DNA of 64,000 nt from positions 122,195-186,194 of the forward strand of contig CAZFZN010000010.1 in the NCBI GenBank assembly GCA_964523105.1. Reading direction: 5' to 3'. A program made the translations under genes and the position numbers. The notes beneath the pieces were generated by a model. The model saw nothing but the letters and a program-made list of their open reading frames with translations. It was not told where the DNA came from and ran no database searches. Below, in pieces: positions 1-8,719 of the stretch; positions within the stretch are counted from its first letter, which is position 1, and each line of letters begins with the position of its first letter. This stretch comes from V1-33 sp964523105 (GTDB lineage: Bacteria > Verrucomicrobiota > Verrucomicrobiia > Verrucomicrobiales > V1-33).

Positions 1-68
1 ACTCGATCAGCTCCGCGTCCTGACCGTTTCCCGGCCGCTTGACGAGTGGTGCCCGTGATTCCCGAACG

Positions 69-2843
69 ATGAAACCGCGCTGTCTCTTTCCGCTCTCCGC
101 CGCCGCGTGCCTGCTCGCCGCGGCCGGCCCGGCAACCGCCGCGTTCACGCCGGAGCTGCGCATCGCCGTCGCAGGCGGCGACGCCGTCCTGTCGTGGCGC
201 TCCGAGCCGGTCAATCCCGGCTCCGGCACGGAATTGTTCTACGGCTTCCAGCTGGAGCGCAGCCCCGACCTGCACAGCGGCTGGATCGAAACCGGCGCGC
301 CCGTGCCGGCCCGGATCGGCGGCGGCGCGCAATCGCACACGGTACGCGTTCCCGTCACGGACCGCACCTATTTCCGGCTCACCTGGAATCTCGATCTCTC
401 CGGCCGGGATTTGTCAGGCGCGGATCTGGCCGGGACCGATTTTGCGGGCGCGGATCTCGAAGGCACCGACTTCAGCGGCGCCGGCCTTGCCGGGGTCAGC
501 TTCTTCGGCGCCCGCTTCGAGTCGCTCACCCTGACATCTCTGGGAGGTCCGGCGGACCGTCGTTTCCGCGAAGCCGTGCCGGCGCTGCCCTGCTTTGCCG
601 GCGCCGCCTCCTTCACCCCGGGCGATCCGGATTTGCCGGACTATCGAATGTCGCACAGCGGGCTGTTCGTGCTGTTCGAGCCCGCCGCCACCACCGCCGG
701 GGTCAATGCCATTCTCGCGGCGCACGGCGCCCGCATTGCCGGCAGCCTGCCCAGTGAGGCGGAGGATGTGCCCGCCATTTGCCTGCTGAAGTTCCCCGTG
801 AATGACCACGCGGCGCTGCGGGGCGCGGCCGCGGCCCTGGAGGCGCATCCGCTGGTGCAAACCGTGGCGCGTGACAGTGCCCTCGGCCTCGATGCCGTGC
901 CGCAGCACGCGACGGAATGGGCGGAGTGGCCCTGGTCCGCGGGCGCGGACCAGCCTCTGGGCAACTGGGGGCTGCGGGCCGCGCGCATTCCGCAGCTGTG
1001 GAACTTCAACCGCAAGCTGCGGGACCTCATCGTCTCCGGCGCGAGAACGGCCCTGACCCCTGTGGCCGTACTCGATGCCGGATTCTATTTTCATCCGGCG
1101 GACTTCCATCCGGTGATCCGTCTCAACGAACTGCCGCCAGGCGGCCACGGCGCGCACGTCTGCGGGATCATCGGCGCGAAGTTCTCTTTCCCTGACCGAA
1201 CCTCCGTGCTGGTGGACGGCGTCAATCCCTTCGCGCAGCTCTTCGTCGCGGACGTTTCCGGGCTCGATGACAGCGGAGGTGACGGCGGTCCGCCCCTCGG
1301 CGGCGATGCGGACGATGAGCGGTCCGCCATGCTGAGCACGATCGTCAGCTCCATGTTCGCTCTCGCGAGGAGAATGCCGTCCGGCAAGGCCGCCATGAAT
1401 CTGTCCCTGGGATACGGCTGGCATAAAAAAAGGGACGACCCCGCCACGCCGGCGATTGAGGACCATTCCCGCAATCCCATGACCGATGCGGCGGTACAGG
1501 TGCTGGTGCAGACGCAGGCGCAGGTGTTTCGCACGCTGCGGCGCATCAATTCAGAGGGCGGCCGGGACATTCTCTACATCACCTCCGCGGGAAACAGTTC
1601 GCACTTTCCGGACCGCCGCACCCCCCTCGGGGAAATCGACGCCCGCTGGAACAGCCCGTGGAATTACGCCGCGCTGGTCCAAGGAGAGCCTTCGATCATC
1701 GTGGTCGAGGCGACGCGCAACGAGGCCAACGACCTCTATGCACACAGCTGCACGGGCGGTCACGTCCTGGCGCCGGGTGAGCAGATTCTGAGCTACGTGT
1801 GGCCCAACGCGGGCAACGGATTCGCTGAGTTCAAACGCCTCACCGGCACCTCCATGGCGGCGCCCCACGTCACCGGTGTCGTGTCCCTGCTCTGGATGCT
1901 CGATCCCTCCCTGACGGGATCACAGATCCAAACCATGCTGCGCTGGCACGAGGGGAGCACACGCCCGCGCAACCCGCTGAATGCATTCGCCGCCGCCATG
2001 GAGATCGATTTCGAGCAGGGGACCCGGAACATCCTCGAAATGCTGGTGGATGTGGATGACGGCACGCGCGACGGCAACACACGCATCGAGCGCATCGCGC
2101 CCGAAACCCCCGGCGCAGCTCCGGTGGAGATCGTGGCCGCGGCGCCGCGCGCGGAGGGCGACGGCGCGGTGGACATGGCGGACTTCCGCACATGGCGCGA
2201 CTGGCTGCTGCAGTACGAGCACGGTGCGGCCTCCCCTGACATCCGTCTGGACGGCCCCGCGGATCACCCGTGTAAGGACCTCAACGGCGACGGGCTCGTG
2301 CAGGCCATGGCCAGGGAAAACGTCTATCCGCGCGGCGACTTCAACGGCGACCGGATTATCTCGCGCCAGGCGCGCGTTTATGTGTCCGGCGCCATCACGG
2401 CGCAGGCCACCGATCTGGAGGTGCTGCAGGAGGCCTTCGCGGGCGATCCTTACTGGGATGCCGCCGCTCTGCCGCAGCTTCAGGATTCCTACGATGTGCA
2501 CATCTGCCTCGATGAGGTGCACCGTCACAACCGGGACGTGGAAAGCGGGGATGAAAAGATCACCACCCTGGCACTTGGACTGCGCAGCGGCGACCCGGGA
2601 TTCAAGCCGGGAGCCTATCCGGTGCGCATCGAAGTGCCCGACCCGCCGCCGGGCCCGGCAGCCGCACGGTTTGCCGTGCTGACCCTGACGCTGCCGTCGC
2701 GGGCACCGGACTATCGCGAGCGCTTTGAAATCGGCGGGCTGAGTGCGGGCGGAGATCCTGTCCCGTTTGAAGAAATCCGCCTCACGGAAACGAAACCCGG
2801 CGCGGACTTCCTGCTCGTGCCCGCGCCTGCACCCCCGAAGTGA
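69..2843 (+). CDS. Secreted subtilisin-like (S8) serine protease with pentapeptide repeats
   Basis: Exported peptidase of 924 residues. The ATG at 69 is preferred over an upstream in-frame TTG at 39 because it opens a clean signal peptide (MKPRCLFPLSAAACLLAAAG). A beta-rich module follows with the pattern ERSPDL..W and RTYFRLTW, then a short run of pentapeptide repeats (DLSGADLAGTDFAG). The S8 catalytic residues are all visible: Asp336 in VLDAG, His360 in HGAHVCG, oxyanion Asn509 in SAGNSS and Ser595 in GTSMAAPHVTG. The C-terminal third has two calcium-loop-like stretches (DLNGDG, DFNGDR) that resemble a dockerin. The next gene starts 7 nt downstream, so they are probably co-transcribed. The protease assignment is secure; substrate and the role of the tail are not known. 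Confidence 0.93.
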   Translation: MKPRCLFPLSAAACLLAAAGPATAAFTPELRIAVAGGDAVLSWRSEPVNPGSGTELFYGFQLERSPDLHSGWIETGAPVPARIGGGAQSHTVRVPVTDRTYFRLTWNLDLSGRDLSGADLAGTDFAGADLEGTDFSGAGLAGVSFFGARFESLTLTSLGGPADRRFREAVPALPCFAGAASFTPGDPDLPDYRMSHSGLFVLFEPAATTAGVNAILAAHGARIAGSLPSEAEDVPAICLLKFPVNDHAALRGAAAALEAHPLVQTVARDSALGLDAVPQHATEWAEWPWSAGADQPLGNWGLRAARIPQLWNFNRKLRDLIVSGARTALTPVAVLDAGFYFHPADFHPVIRLNELPPGGHGAHVCGIIGAKFSFPDRTSVLVDGVNPFAQLFVADVSGLDDSGGDGGPPLGGDADDERSAMLSTIVSSMFALARRMPSGKAAMNLSLGYGWHKKRDDPATPAIEDHSRNPMTDAAVQVLVQTQAQVFRTLRRINSEGGRDILYITSAGNSSHFPDRRTPLGEIDARWNSPWNYAALVQGEPSIIVVEATRNEANDLYAHSCTGGHVLAPGEQILSYVWPNAGNGFAEFKRLTGTSMAAPHVTGVVSLLWMLDPSLTGSQIQTMLRWHEGSTRPRNPLNAFAAAMEIDFEQGTRNILEMLVDVDDGTRDGNTRIERIAPETPGAAPVEIVAAAPRAEGDGAVDMADFRTWRDWLLQYEHGAASPDIRLDGPADHPCKDLNGDGLVQAMARENVYPRGDFNGDRIISRQARVYVSGAITAQATDLEVLQEAFAGDPYWDAAALPQLQDSYDVHICLDEVHRHNRDVESGDEKITTLALGLRSGDPGFKPGAYPVRIEVPDPPPGPAAARFAVLTLTLPSRAPDYRERFEIGGLSAGGDPVPFEEIRLTETKPGADFLLVPAPAPPK

Positions 2844-2850
2844 TCCTGCC

Positions 2851-5514
2851 ATGAAGCGCGCTTCCGCCCTGCGTCGTTACCAGCAACCGCTTTTCCCGCT
2901 CCTGGCGGCGGCGGTTTGCGCCATCCCTCCGTTGAGCCAACCCCTGCACGCGGGCACCACTTTCGCCGCGGAGGAGGTGCTCTTCGTGAACAATCCGCCG
3001 CTGTCGGTGCACCCCGCCGACCTCAATGGCGACGGGCACTCCGACCTCCTGCTCGGCGGCGAGGCCGGCCTGACCGCAGTCCTCAATCAGCAGGGCAGCG
3101 GAACCTTCGGACCGCGGCTCGGGATCGGCGGCGAACGCACGGACACCCTGCAGGTCGCGGACCTCGACGGCGACGGCGACCTGGACGTTCTCAGCGTGGA
3201 AATTCCGGGCGGCACCCCGCGCCCGGTCGTGTGGCACCGCAACGGGGGCGGCGGATCGTTCTCCCCCGCCATCCCCATTCGCACCGAGAACGCGCAGATG
3301 ACCATGCTGCCCCCGGCCGACGTGGACGGCGACGGGGATCCTGACATTTTGTTTTATCATACGCAGCGCGCCGCGGTGCAGTGGTGTGCCAACGACGGCG
3401 GCGCCGCCTCTTTCGCCGCACCGCAGACGCTGACCTCCGCCGCCAACCTGCTGTTCCCCCGCCTGGTTCACCTCAACGATGACAGTGTGCCCGACCTCGT
3501 GGCTCAGGACTGGAAAGGGACAGGCACCGGATCGGACGATGAACTCGTCTGGCTCCCGGGCGTGGCGGGCACCCTGCTGAGCTTCGGCGCGCCGCAGACC
3601 ATCGCCGCGCGCCCGCAGCTGCTGGACGCTGCGGATGTGAACGGCGACGGCCGTACGGATCTTGTGGTGTCGGGAACGGACAGCACGTCCGTGGAATGGA
3701 TCCGCAATCTCGGCGGCGGCGGCTTCGCAGCAGCCGTCCCGGCCGCATCCGGCTTCGATGACGGCCTCGAACTCGTGCAGGTCGCGGACCTTGACGCCGA
3801 CGGCGACGGCGACCTCGCCGTGGCGGCCTTCGGAGAGGGCCTGCTCTGGTGCCGCAACGACGGCGCCTCCTTCGCGCCGCCCGCCGTCCTGACGACTCCC
3901 CTGCCCGGCGACACACTCCGTTCGTTCGCGTTCGCGAAACTGAATGCTGACACCCTGCCCGACCTCGCCGCGTCCGGGCACCTCACCGCCGCCGTCCTCC
4001 TGCAGCAGCCGGCGCAGAACTTCGGCGCACCCGTCACCGTGGCCGCCTCGGTGGACGACATCACCGCCGTGGCCGCCGCCGACGTGGACGGGGATTCCGA
4101 TCCTGACATTCTCTTCTCCACCGAAACCCGGGGCATCTTCGCCCTCGCCAACAGCGGTGCCTCCTTCGCCGCGGCGCAACCGGCGGCCCCTCCCCTGGAG
4201 GACATCGAAGTCATGCTGCCCCTGCAGCTCGACGGCGCGGGCGGCCCCGATCTCGTGGTGCTGCGGCCCGGAGCGGATTATGTGTCATGGCTGGCGGGAG
4301 ACGGATCCGGCGCTTTCGGGCCGGAAACGGTCATCGACGATTTTGGATTCGGACCCTCCGCGGTGACGGCCGCCCGCCTCGACGCCGACGGCTCGGTGGA
4401 TCTCGCCGTTGCCTTCGCCGGCGACGACGGGTGCGCGTGGTATTCCCGGAATCCGGGCACGAACACTTTCGCCTGGCATGCCCTGAGCGGCACGGTGGAC
4501 TCGCCCCGCGCCATCGCGGCCGGAGACCTCGACGGAGACATGGACAATGACATCGTCGCCGCCTCCTACATTACCGGCGGTGTCCATGTCTGGCGCAACG
4601 ACGGGTCGGGCTCGTTCTCCGGACCGGCTCTGGCCGGCAGCACGCCGGTCGGCGGCGAACAGATCGACCTGCACGACGCCGACGGTGACGGGGATCCTGA
4701 CATCTTCGTCCTCGAAAGCTCCGGTGTCAGCTGGACGCTGACCGTGCTGCTCAACGACGGCGGCGGCGCGTTTCCCGCGACCCTCACCGCCGGCACCGGC
4801 AGCGCGGGAGTTCGCTCCGTGGCCTACGGCGATCCCGACCTCGACGGCGACGTGGATTTTGTCAGTGCCAACTCCAACACCGACAGCGTTTCCTTTCACG
4901 AAAACGACGGCAGCGGGGCCTTCACCTCCGTGACGCTGACCGCGGCTCCGAATACCAGCGCTTACAGCCTCGCGCTCGCCGACATGGACGGCGACGGCGA
5001 TCCTGACATCATCAGCACCTCGCGCTTTGCCGGCATCGTGGGCTGGTACCGCAATCTCTACACGCCACCGCCGCCGGACGACGATCCGGTGACTGCATGG
5101 GCGTGGAATCTGGGACTGCGCACGCCGGGGGTGACGGACTTGTCGTCAGATGAAGACGGTGACGGTTATTCCCTGCTGGAGGAATTCGCATTCAGCATGA
5201 ACCCGCTGCTGACAGATCCGGCGCCGGTGGCGGCGACGGGTTCGGCGGGACCGCCGGACTTCTGGTTCACCTTCGAGGGAACCTACCGGGTGCGCGGACT
5301 GTTCATGCGGCGCCGGGACCGCGCCGCCCTCGGCCTGACCTACATCGTCGAGACCAGCCCGGACTTGATCGTCTGGACCGAACAGCCCCAGGGCACCGCG
5401 ACCAATGTGAATGCGGATTATCAGCGCGTGCAGATCAACCGCACGCTGCCCGGCAATCCGTCGCGCCAGCACGTCCGCCTCCGGCTGACATACCTGCCGC
5501 CTGCCGCACCCTGA
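2851..5514 (+). CDS. Secreted FG-GAP/VCBS beta-propeller protein
   Basis: Exported 887-residue protein with an N-terminal signal peptide beginning at MKRASALRRYQQ. The ATG at 2851 is chosen over an in-frame upstream ATG that overlaps the protease gene. The body holds many FG-GAP type repeats recognisable by calcium-binding loops such as DLNGDGHSD, DLDGDGDLD, DVDGDGDPD and DMDGDGDPD, as expected for integrin-like beta-propellers. The last ~150 residues differ: a DEDGDGYSLLEEF calcium loop followed by LTYIVETSPDLIVW and HVRLRLTYLP, a module also seen at the end of the giant protein at 35065..44805. No enzymatic motif is visible; binding or adhesion at the cell surface is the likely role. It probably forms an operon with the upstream protease. 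Confidence 0.88.
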   Translation: MKRASALRRYQQPLFPLLAAAVCAIPPLSQPLHAGTTFAAEEVLFVNNPPLSVHPADLNGDGHSDLLLGGEAGLTAVLNQQGSGTFGPRLGIGGERTDTLQVADLDGDGDLDVLSVEIPGGTPRPVVWHRNGGGGSFSPAIPIRTENAQMTMLPPADVDGDGDPDILFYHTQRAAVQWCANDGGAASFAAPQTLTSAANLLFPRLVHLNDDSVPDLVAQDWKGTGTGSDDELVWLPGVAGTLLSFGAPQTIAARPQLLDAADVNGDGRTDLVVSGTDSTSVEWIRNLGGGGFAAAVPAASGFDDGLELVQVADLDADGDGDLAVAAFGEGLLWCRNDGASFAPPAVLTTPLPGDTLRSFAFAKLNADTLPDLAASGHLTAAVLLQQPAQNFGAPVTVAASVDDITAVAAADVDGDSDPDILFSTETRGIFALANSGASFAAAQPAAPPLEDIEVMLPLQLDGAGGPDLVVLRPGADYVSWLAGDGSGAFGPETVIDDFGFGPSAVTAARLDADGSVDLAVAFAGDDGCAWYSRNPGTNTFAWHALSGTVDSPRAIAAGDLDGDMDNDIVAASYITGGVHVWRNDGSGSFSGPALAGSTPVGGEQIDLHDADGDGDPDIFVLESSGVSWTLTVLLNDGGGAFPATLTAGTGSAGVRSVAYGDPDLDGDVDFVSANSNTDSVSFHENDGSGAFTSVTLTAAPNTSAYSLALADMDGDGDPDIISTSRFAGIVGWYRNLYTPPPPDDDPVTAWAWNLGLRTPGVTDLSSDEDGDGYSLLEEFAFSMNPLLTDPAPVAATGSAGPPDFWFTFEGTYRVRGLFMRRRDRAALGLTYIVETSPDLIVWTEQPQGTATNVNADYQRVQINRTLPGNPSRQHVRLRLTYLPPAAP

Positions 5515-5528
5515 AGCGCGGCCCGCTT

Positions 5529-7001
5529 TCACTCGACGTTCAGCGGGAACACCGCGTTCTCCGCCGTCTCGCGCCGCAAAATCTCCTGCGCCTCGCGGAC
5601 GAGATCCTGACGGTCCGCGGCGGGATTTTTCGACTGCCCGGGATCGGCGGTGATGTCATAGACCTCCCATGCTCCTGGTTTTTTCGTTTTCAGACCGGTG
5701 CGCAAAACCGCGAAACCGCCGGTGCGCACCGCGACCTGGCCGCCGTACTCGGGGAAGACCCATACCATCGGCCGGCGCTTCTCCGGCACCGCGCCGCCGG
5801 TGATGACAGGCCAGAGATTGTCGCCGTCGGTTTTGTCAGGCACCGGAAGCCCGGCAGCGGCGCAGAGGGTGGGCATCCAGTCTGCGAAATAGCCAGGCGC
5901 GTCACTGACGGCGCCGGCTTTCACTTTGCCGGGCCAGCGGACGATCAGCGGCACCCGGAGCCCGCCTTCGTGGACGCTGCCTTTGTAACCGCGCAGCCCG
6001 GCGGTGGAGTTGAAGAACTTCGCATCCGCGCCGCCGATGTGGAACGGGCTGTCCGGCTTGCCGGCATGGGTGGTGCCGTTGTCACTGGTGAAAACGACGA
6101 GGGTATTTTCTGCGACGCCCGCCTTTTCCAGCGCGGCGGAGACGCGGCCGACGTAGCTGTCGAGCATTGCGATCATGGCGGCATAGGCGGCGCGGGGACG
6201 GGCCTGCGGCAGGTAGCCGTTTTCCCCGTGATAGGGCTGCGGGTCCCATTCTGCGGGGAATTTGTCCACCCACTCCTTCGGCGGGTGCATGGCTACGTGC
6301 GGCTCGATGAAGGCAAGGTAGAGGAAGAAGGGCCGCGTCGCGTCCTTCTGTGCGGCGATGTATTTCTCGGCGTCCTCCATCATCAGCAGCGGCGCATAAT
6401 TCCGGCCGAGAAAACTGTCAGGCTTGACGCCGCCCTCCGGTTCTTTCGCATGGCCGGGCACGGGCTGCCGGTTGATTTCCACCTGCTGATCGTTGCGCCA
6501 GAGATGGCGCGGGTAGAAGGAGTGCGCCACCGCCTGGCAATTGTAGCCGAAGAAGTAATCGAAGCCCTTTTTGTTGGGATCGCCGGTGCTCCCGACGGGG
6601 CCGAGGCCCCACTTGCCGAAGGCCGCGGTGGTGTAGCCGCCCTCTTTCAGAATCATGGGCAATGTGACGACCTCCGCCGAAATGGGGTGCTGGCCCTCAC
6701 TGAACTGCGGGAACCTCACTTTGGCCTGCTGATTGCCGCGGATTTCCGCATGCCCGAGGTGGCGGCCGGTCATGAGCACGCAGCGGGCCGGCGCGCACAC
6801 CGGCGCGCCGCTGTAATGCCGCGTGAATCGCGTGCCCTCCTCGGCCAGCCGGTCGAGGTGCGGCGTCGGGATTTTTTTCTGGCCGTAGCATCCCAATTCA
6901 CCCCAGCCGAGATCATCGGCGAGGATGAACACGATGTTGGGTCGCTCCGAGGCGGCGGCCGGCAGCGACAGAACGAAAAGGAGAATCAGAGAACGGATCA
7001 T
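5529..7001 (-). CDS. Exported sulfatase (formylglycine-dependent, alkaline phosphatase superfamily)
   Basis: A 490-residue hydrolase of sulfate esters. The start at 7001 gives a signal peptide (MIRSLILLFVLSLPAAA) directly before the sulfatase opening SERPNIVFILADDLG; the open frame extends 28 codons upstream without resembling the family. Asp29-Asp30 supply metal ligands and Cys69 in CAPAR (C-x-P/A-x-R) is the residue converted to formylglycine by a sulfatase-modifying enzyme, which is not in the window. The GKWGLG block and the C-terminal region around FPEYGG match arylsulfatase A-like proteins. It lies 37 nt downstream of the secreted unknown gene at 7039..8121 in the same direction, so an operon is likely. 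Substrate cannot be read from the sequence; sulfated polysaccharides are usual for PVC bacteria. Confidence 0.94.
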   Translation of the reverse strand: MIRSLILLFVLSLPAAASERPNIVFILADDLGWGELGCYGQKKIPTPHLDRLAEEGTRFTRHYSGAPVCAPARCVLMTGRHLGHAEIRGNQQAKVRFPQFSEGQHPISAEVVTLPMILKEGGYTTAAFGKWGLGPVGSTGDPNKKGFDYFFGYNCQAVAHSFYPRHLWRNDQQVEINRQPVPGHAKEPEGGVKPDSFLGRNYAPLLMMEDAEKYIAAQKDATRPFFLYLAFIEPHVAMHPPKEWVDKFPAEWDPQPYHGENGYLPQARPRAAYAAMIAMLDSYVGRVSAALEKAGVAENTLVVFTSDNGTTHAGKPDSPFHIGGADAKFFNSTAGLRGYKGSVHEGGLRVPLIVRWPGKVKAGAVSDAPGYFADWMPTLCAAAGLPVPDKTDGDNLWPVITGGAVPEKRRPMVWVFPEYGGQVAVRTGGFAVLRTGLKTKKPGAWEVYDITADPGQSKNPAADRQDLVREAQEILRRETAENAVFPLNVE

Positions 7002-7038
7002 GCGAAGCGCCGTGCCCTGTGCCGGACTAAAGTCCTGC

Positions 7039-8121
7039 TCAAGGGCGTCCCGGTCCGTTGCCGCGGCCCCCTGGACCGAAGGCACGCGGGCCGCGCCCTC
7101 CGATGTCGGGCGGCGGCGTCTGGCTCTCAGCCGGCGGGAATCCGGGAGTGGATTTCGGACTGGCCGGCACCTCCTCGTCCTTCAGCAGTGCCGCCAGTTC
7201 CTCCATCCAGGCCGAAGCATTGCGGTGGGACAGGTTCGACTTGATGATACCGAGCAGCTGCTGGGCGGCGGTCTCCTCCTGACCAAGCTCGAAAAGCTCC
7301 CGCGCCTGCCCCCAGCGCAGTTCGGGCAGCCGCTCCGCGGTGAATTTCTCCTTCGCTTCGATGAACTTGAAAGACGCCGCGATGGCGGTGGCCTGTTCGA
7401 TGCGTTTGGTCCACGCCTGCATCAGACTCGTGGGCAGACCCGCATCTCGATAATAGGGCAGGATCATTCCATCATAAATACCGTCGATGTCGCCCGGGGC
7501 GTAAGCTCCGCCTTCCTGACTCGCGACGGTGGAATCCAGTTTGTAGTGTTTGGCGAAAACGGAGTTGAGCACGCTGCCGCGGGCGTTGTCGTCGAGCCGG
7601 CCGTCTGATTTTTGAATGCGGTCCACCACGGTATCGAGAAACGCGACCGCCGCGGCAATGGCTTCGCCCTCCGCCGCATCCGTGCGGGCATTGGAATGCA
7701 TCAGCACGATAGCCAGCCATTGCACCTGGAGCTGGAGGGCGGCGTCCCGGTCGCGGTTGGCGTCCTTGGTCTGACGGCGTTTCCATTCCGCAAATTCCGT
7801 CGCCGTGCGCCCCTTCTGGTCGTACTCCACGTCCTTCATGCAGTCGAGCCAGAGGGCGAAAGCCTTGTCGGCGGAGGCGCCGGCCTCGCGGAGTTCGCGG
7901 ATGACCTTGGCATTGTAGCCGAACTTCTGCTCGTCGAGCGCCTTCGACATTTGCGCGAGTTGCTCGAGCAGTTTGGCGGTGTCCTCGTCCTTGAGCGGCT
8001 TCGGCGGAGGCGCCGTCTGGGGCGCGGGTGCGGCCGGCGCACGCGGCGGGAGTTGAGCATTGAGCGGGGCAACGATCCCCAGGGAGCAGACGGCGGCGGT
8101 GAGAAGCGGACGGAAGAACAT
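7039..8121 (-). CDS. Secreted protein of unknown function, Pro/Gly-rich tail
   Basis: Not recognised. The 360-residue product begins with a signal peptide (MFFRPLLTAAVCSLGIVAPLNAQ), then a proline/alanine-rich linker (about residues 24-45), a long charged helical region without cysteines in obvious pairs, and a tail rich in Gly, Pro and Arg ending GGRGNGPGRP. It is probably periplasmic. It is the first gene of a likely two-gene minus-strand operon with the sulfatase, 37 nt away, which hints at shared expression but not at function. Upstream, 8122..8248 is the divergent promoter region shared with the YlbF-like gene. Confidence 0.75.
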   Translation of the reverse strand: MFFRPLLTAAVCSLGIVAPLNAQLPPRAPAAPAPQTAPPPKPLKDEDTAKLLEQLAQMSKALDEQKFGYNAKVIRELREAGASADKAFALWLDCMKDVEYDQKGRTATEFAEWKRRQTKDANRDRDAALQLQVQWLAIVLMHSNARTDAAEGEAIAAAVAFLDTVVDRIQKSDGRLDDNARGSVLNSVFAKHYKLDSTVASQEGGAYAPGDIDGIYDGMILPYYRDAGLPTSLMQAWTKRIEQATAIAASFKFIEAKEKFTAERLPELRWGQARELFELGQEETAAQQLLGIIKSNLSHRNASAWMEELAALLKDEEVPASPKSTPGFPPAESQTPPPDIGGRGPRAFGPGGRGNGPGRP

Positions 8122-8248
8122 GGCTGTGGTGGTGCAGGCGGCAACGTTTTAGAACCCCGCCGCCATAGTGACAATCTCCGTAAATCTCCTTTTCCGGACA
8201 AGAAATGAGCGTTGGCATTCCCCCGGGAACGCTGTAAGCCCCCGCCCT

Positions 8249-8686
8249 ATGCTTATTATCGGTGCTGACGAAGACGTGCGCCCCCGGCTCGACCTGGGCG
8301 AAAAAATCCGCGAGCTCTGCGAAGCGCTCCTCCAGGACGACGACGTCCAGGCGGCTCGCGAACGCATTGAGAGTTTCCTGGGCAATCCCGATGCCACCCG
8401 CGGCTACGCCCAGCTCGCCAACATGGGCGAAGCGCTCCAGCAAAAACGCATGGGCGGCGGCGAAATCTCGGAAGAGGAGGGCGCCGCCTTCGAAAAACTG
8501 CGCGGCGAAGTGGTGCAGAACCCCGATGTGCAGGCCTTCATGGAGGCGCGCGGCATGCTGGAGGACATTCAGGGCACCATCATGGCTTACGTCGGCCGCA
8601 CCCTGGAATTGGGCCGCGTCGCCACAGAGCGCGATGTCATGCCCCAGGGCGGCGGCAGTTGCGGCAGCGGCTGCGGGTGTCATTGA
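8249..8686 (+). CDS. YlbF/YmcA-family protein with Cys-rich tail
   Basis: A small cytoplasmic helical protein of 145 residues. The start at 8249 (MLIIGADEDVRPRLD) is preferred; an earlier in-frame ATG at 8168 adds an unrelated-looking extension. The body (AREKI/ARERIESFLGNPD, FEKLRGEVVQNPDVQAFMEARG) follows the pattern of the YlbF/YmcA (Com_YlbF) family, whose Bacillus members form the Y-complex that controls RNase Y, competence and biofilm genes. The protein ends GSCGSGCGCH; in Bacillus the Y-complex carries iron-sulfur clusters, so this Cys/His tail could bind metal. It lies 33 nt upstream of the large lipoprotein gene. The family assignment is from pattern memory. Confidence 0.7.
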   Translation: MLIIGADEDVRPRLDLGEKIRELCEALLQDDDVQAARERIESFLGNPDATRGYAQLANMGEALQQKRMGGGEISEEEGAAFEKLRGEVVQNPDVQAFMEARGMLEDIQGTIMAYVGRTLELGRVATERDVMPQGGGSCGSGCGCH

Positions 8687-8719
8687 CGCCGGCCTCCGGG
8701 TTGCCTTAAAAAGCGCGGC

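Noticed and set aside
3010..5010. Direct DNA repeats (GACGGCGACGGGGATCCTGAC type) as a mobile or CRISPR-like array
   Set aside because: They encode the repeated calcium loops of the FG-GAP protein, at irregular spacing set by the protein repeats.
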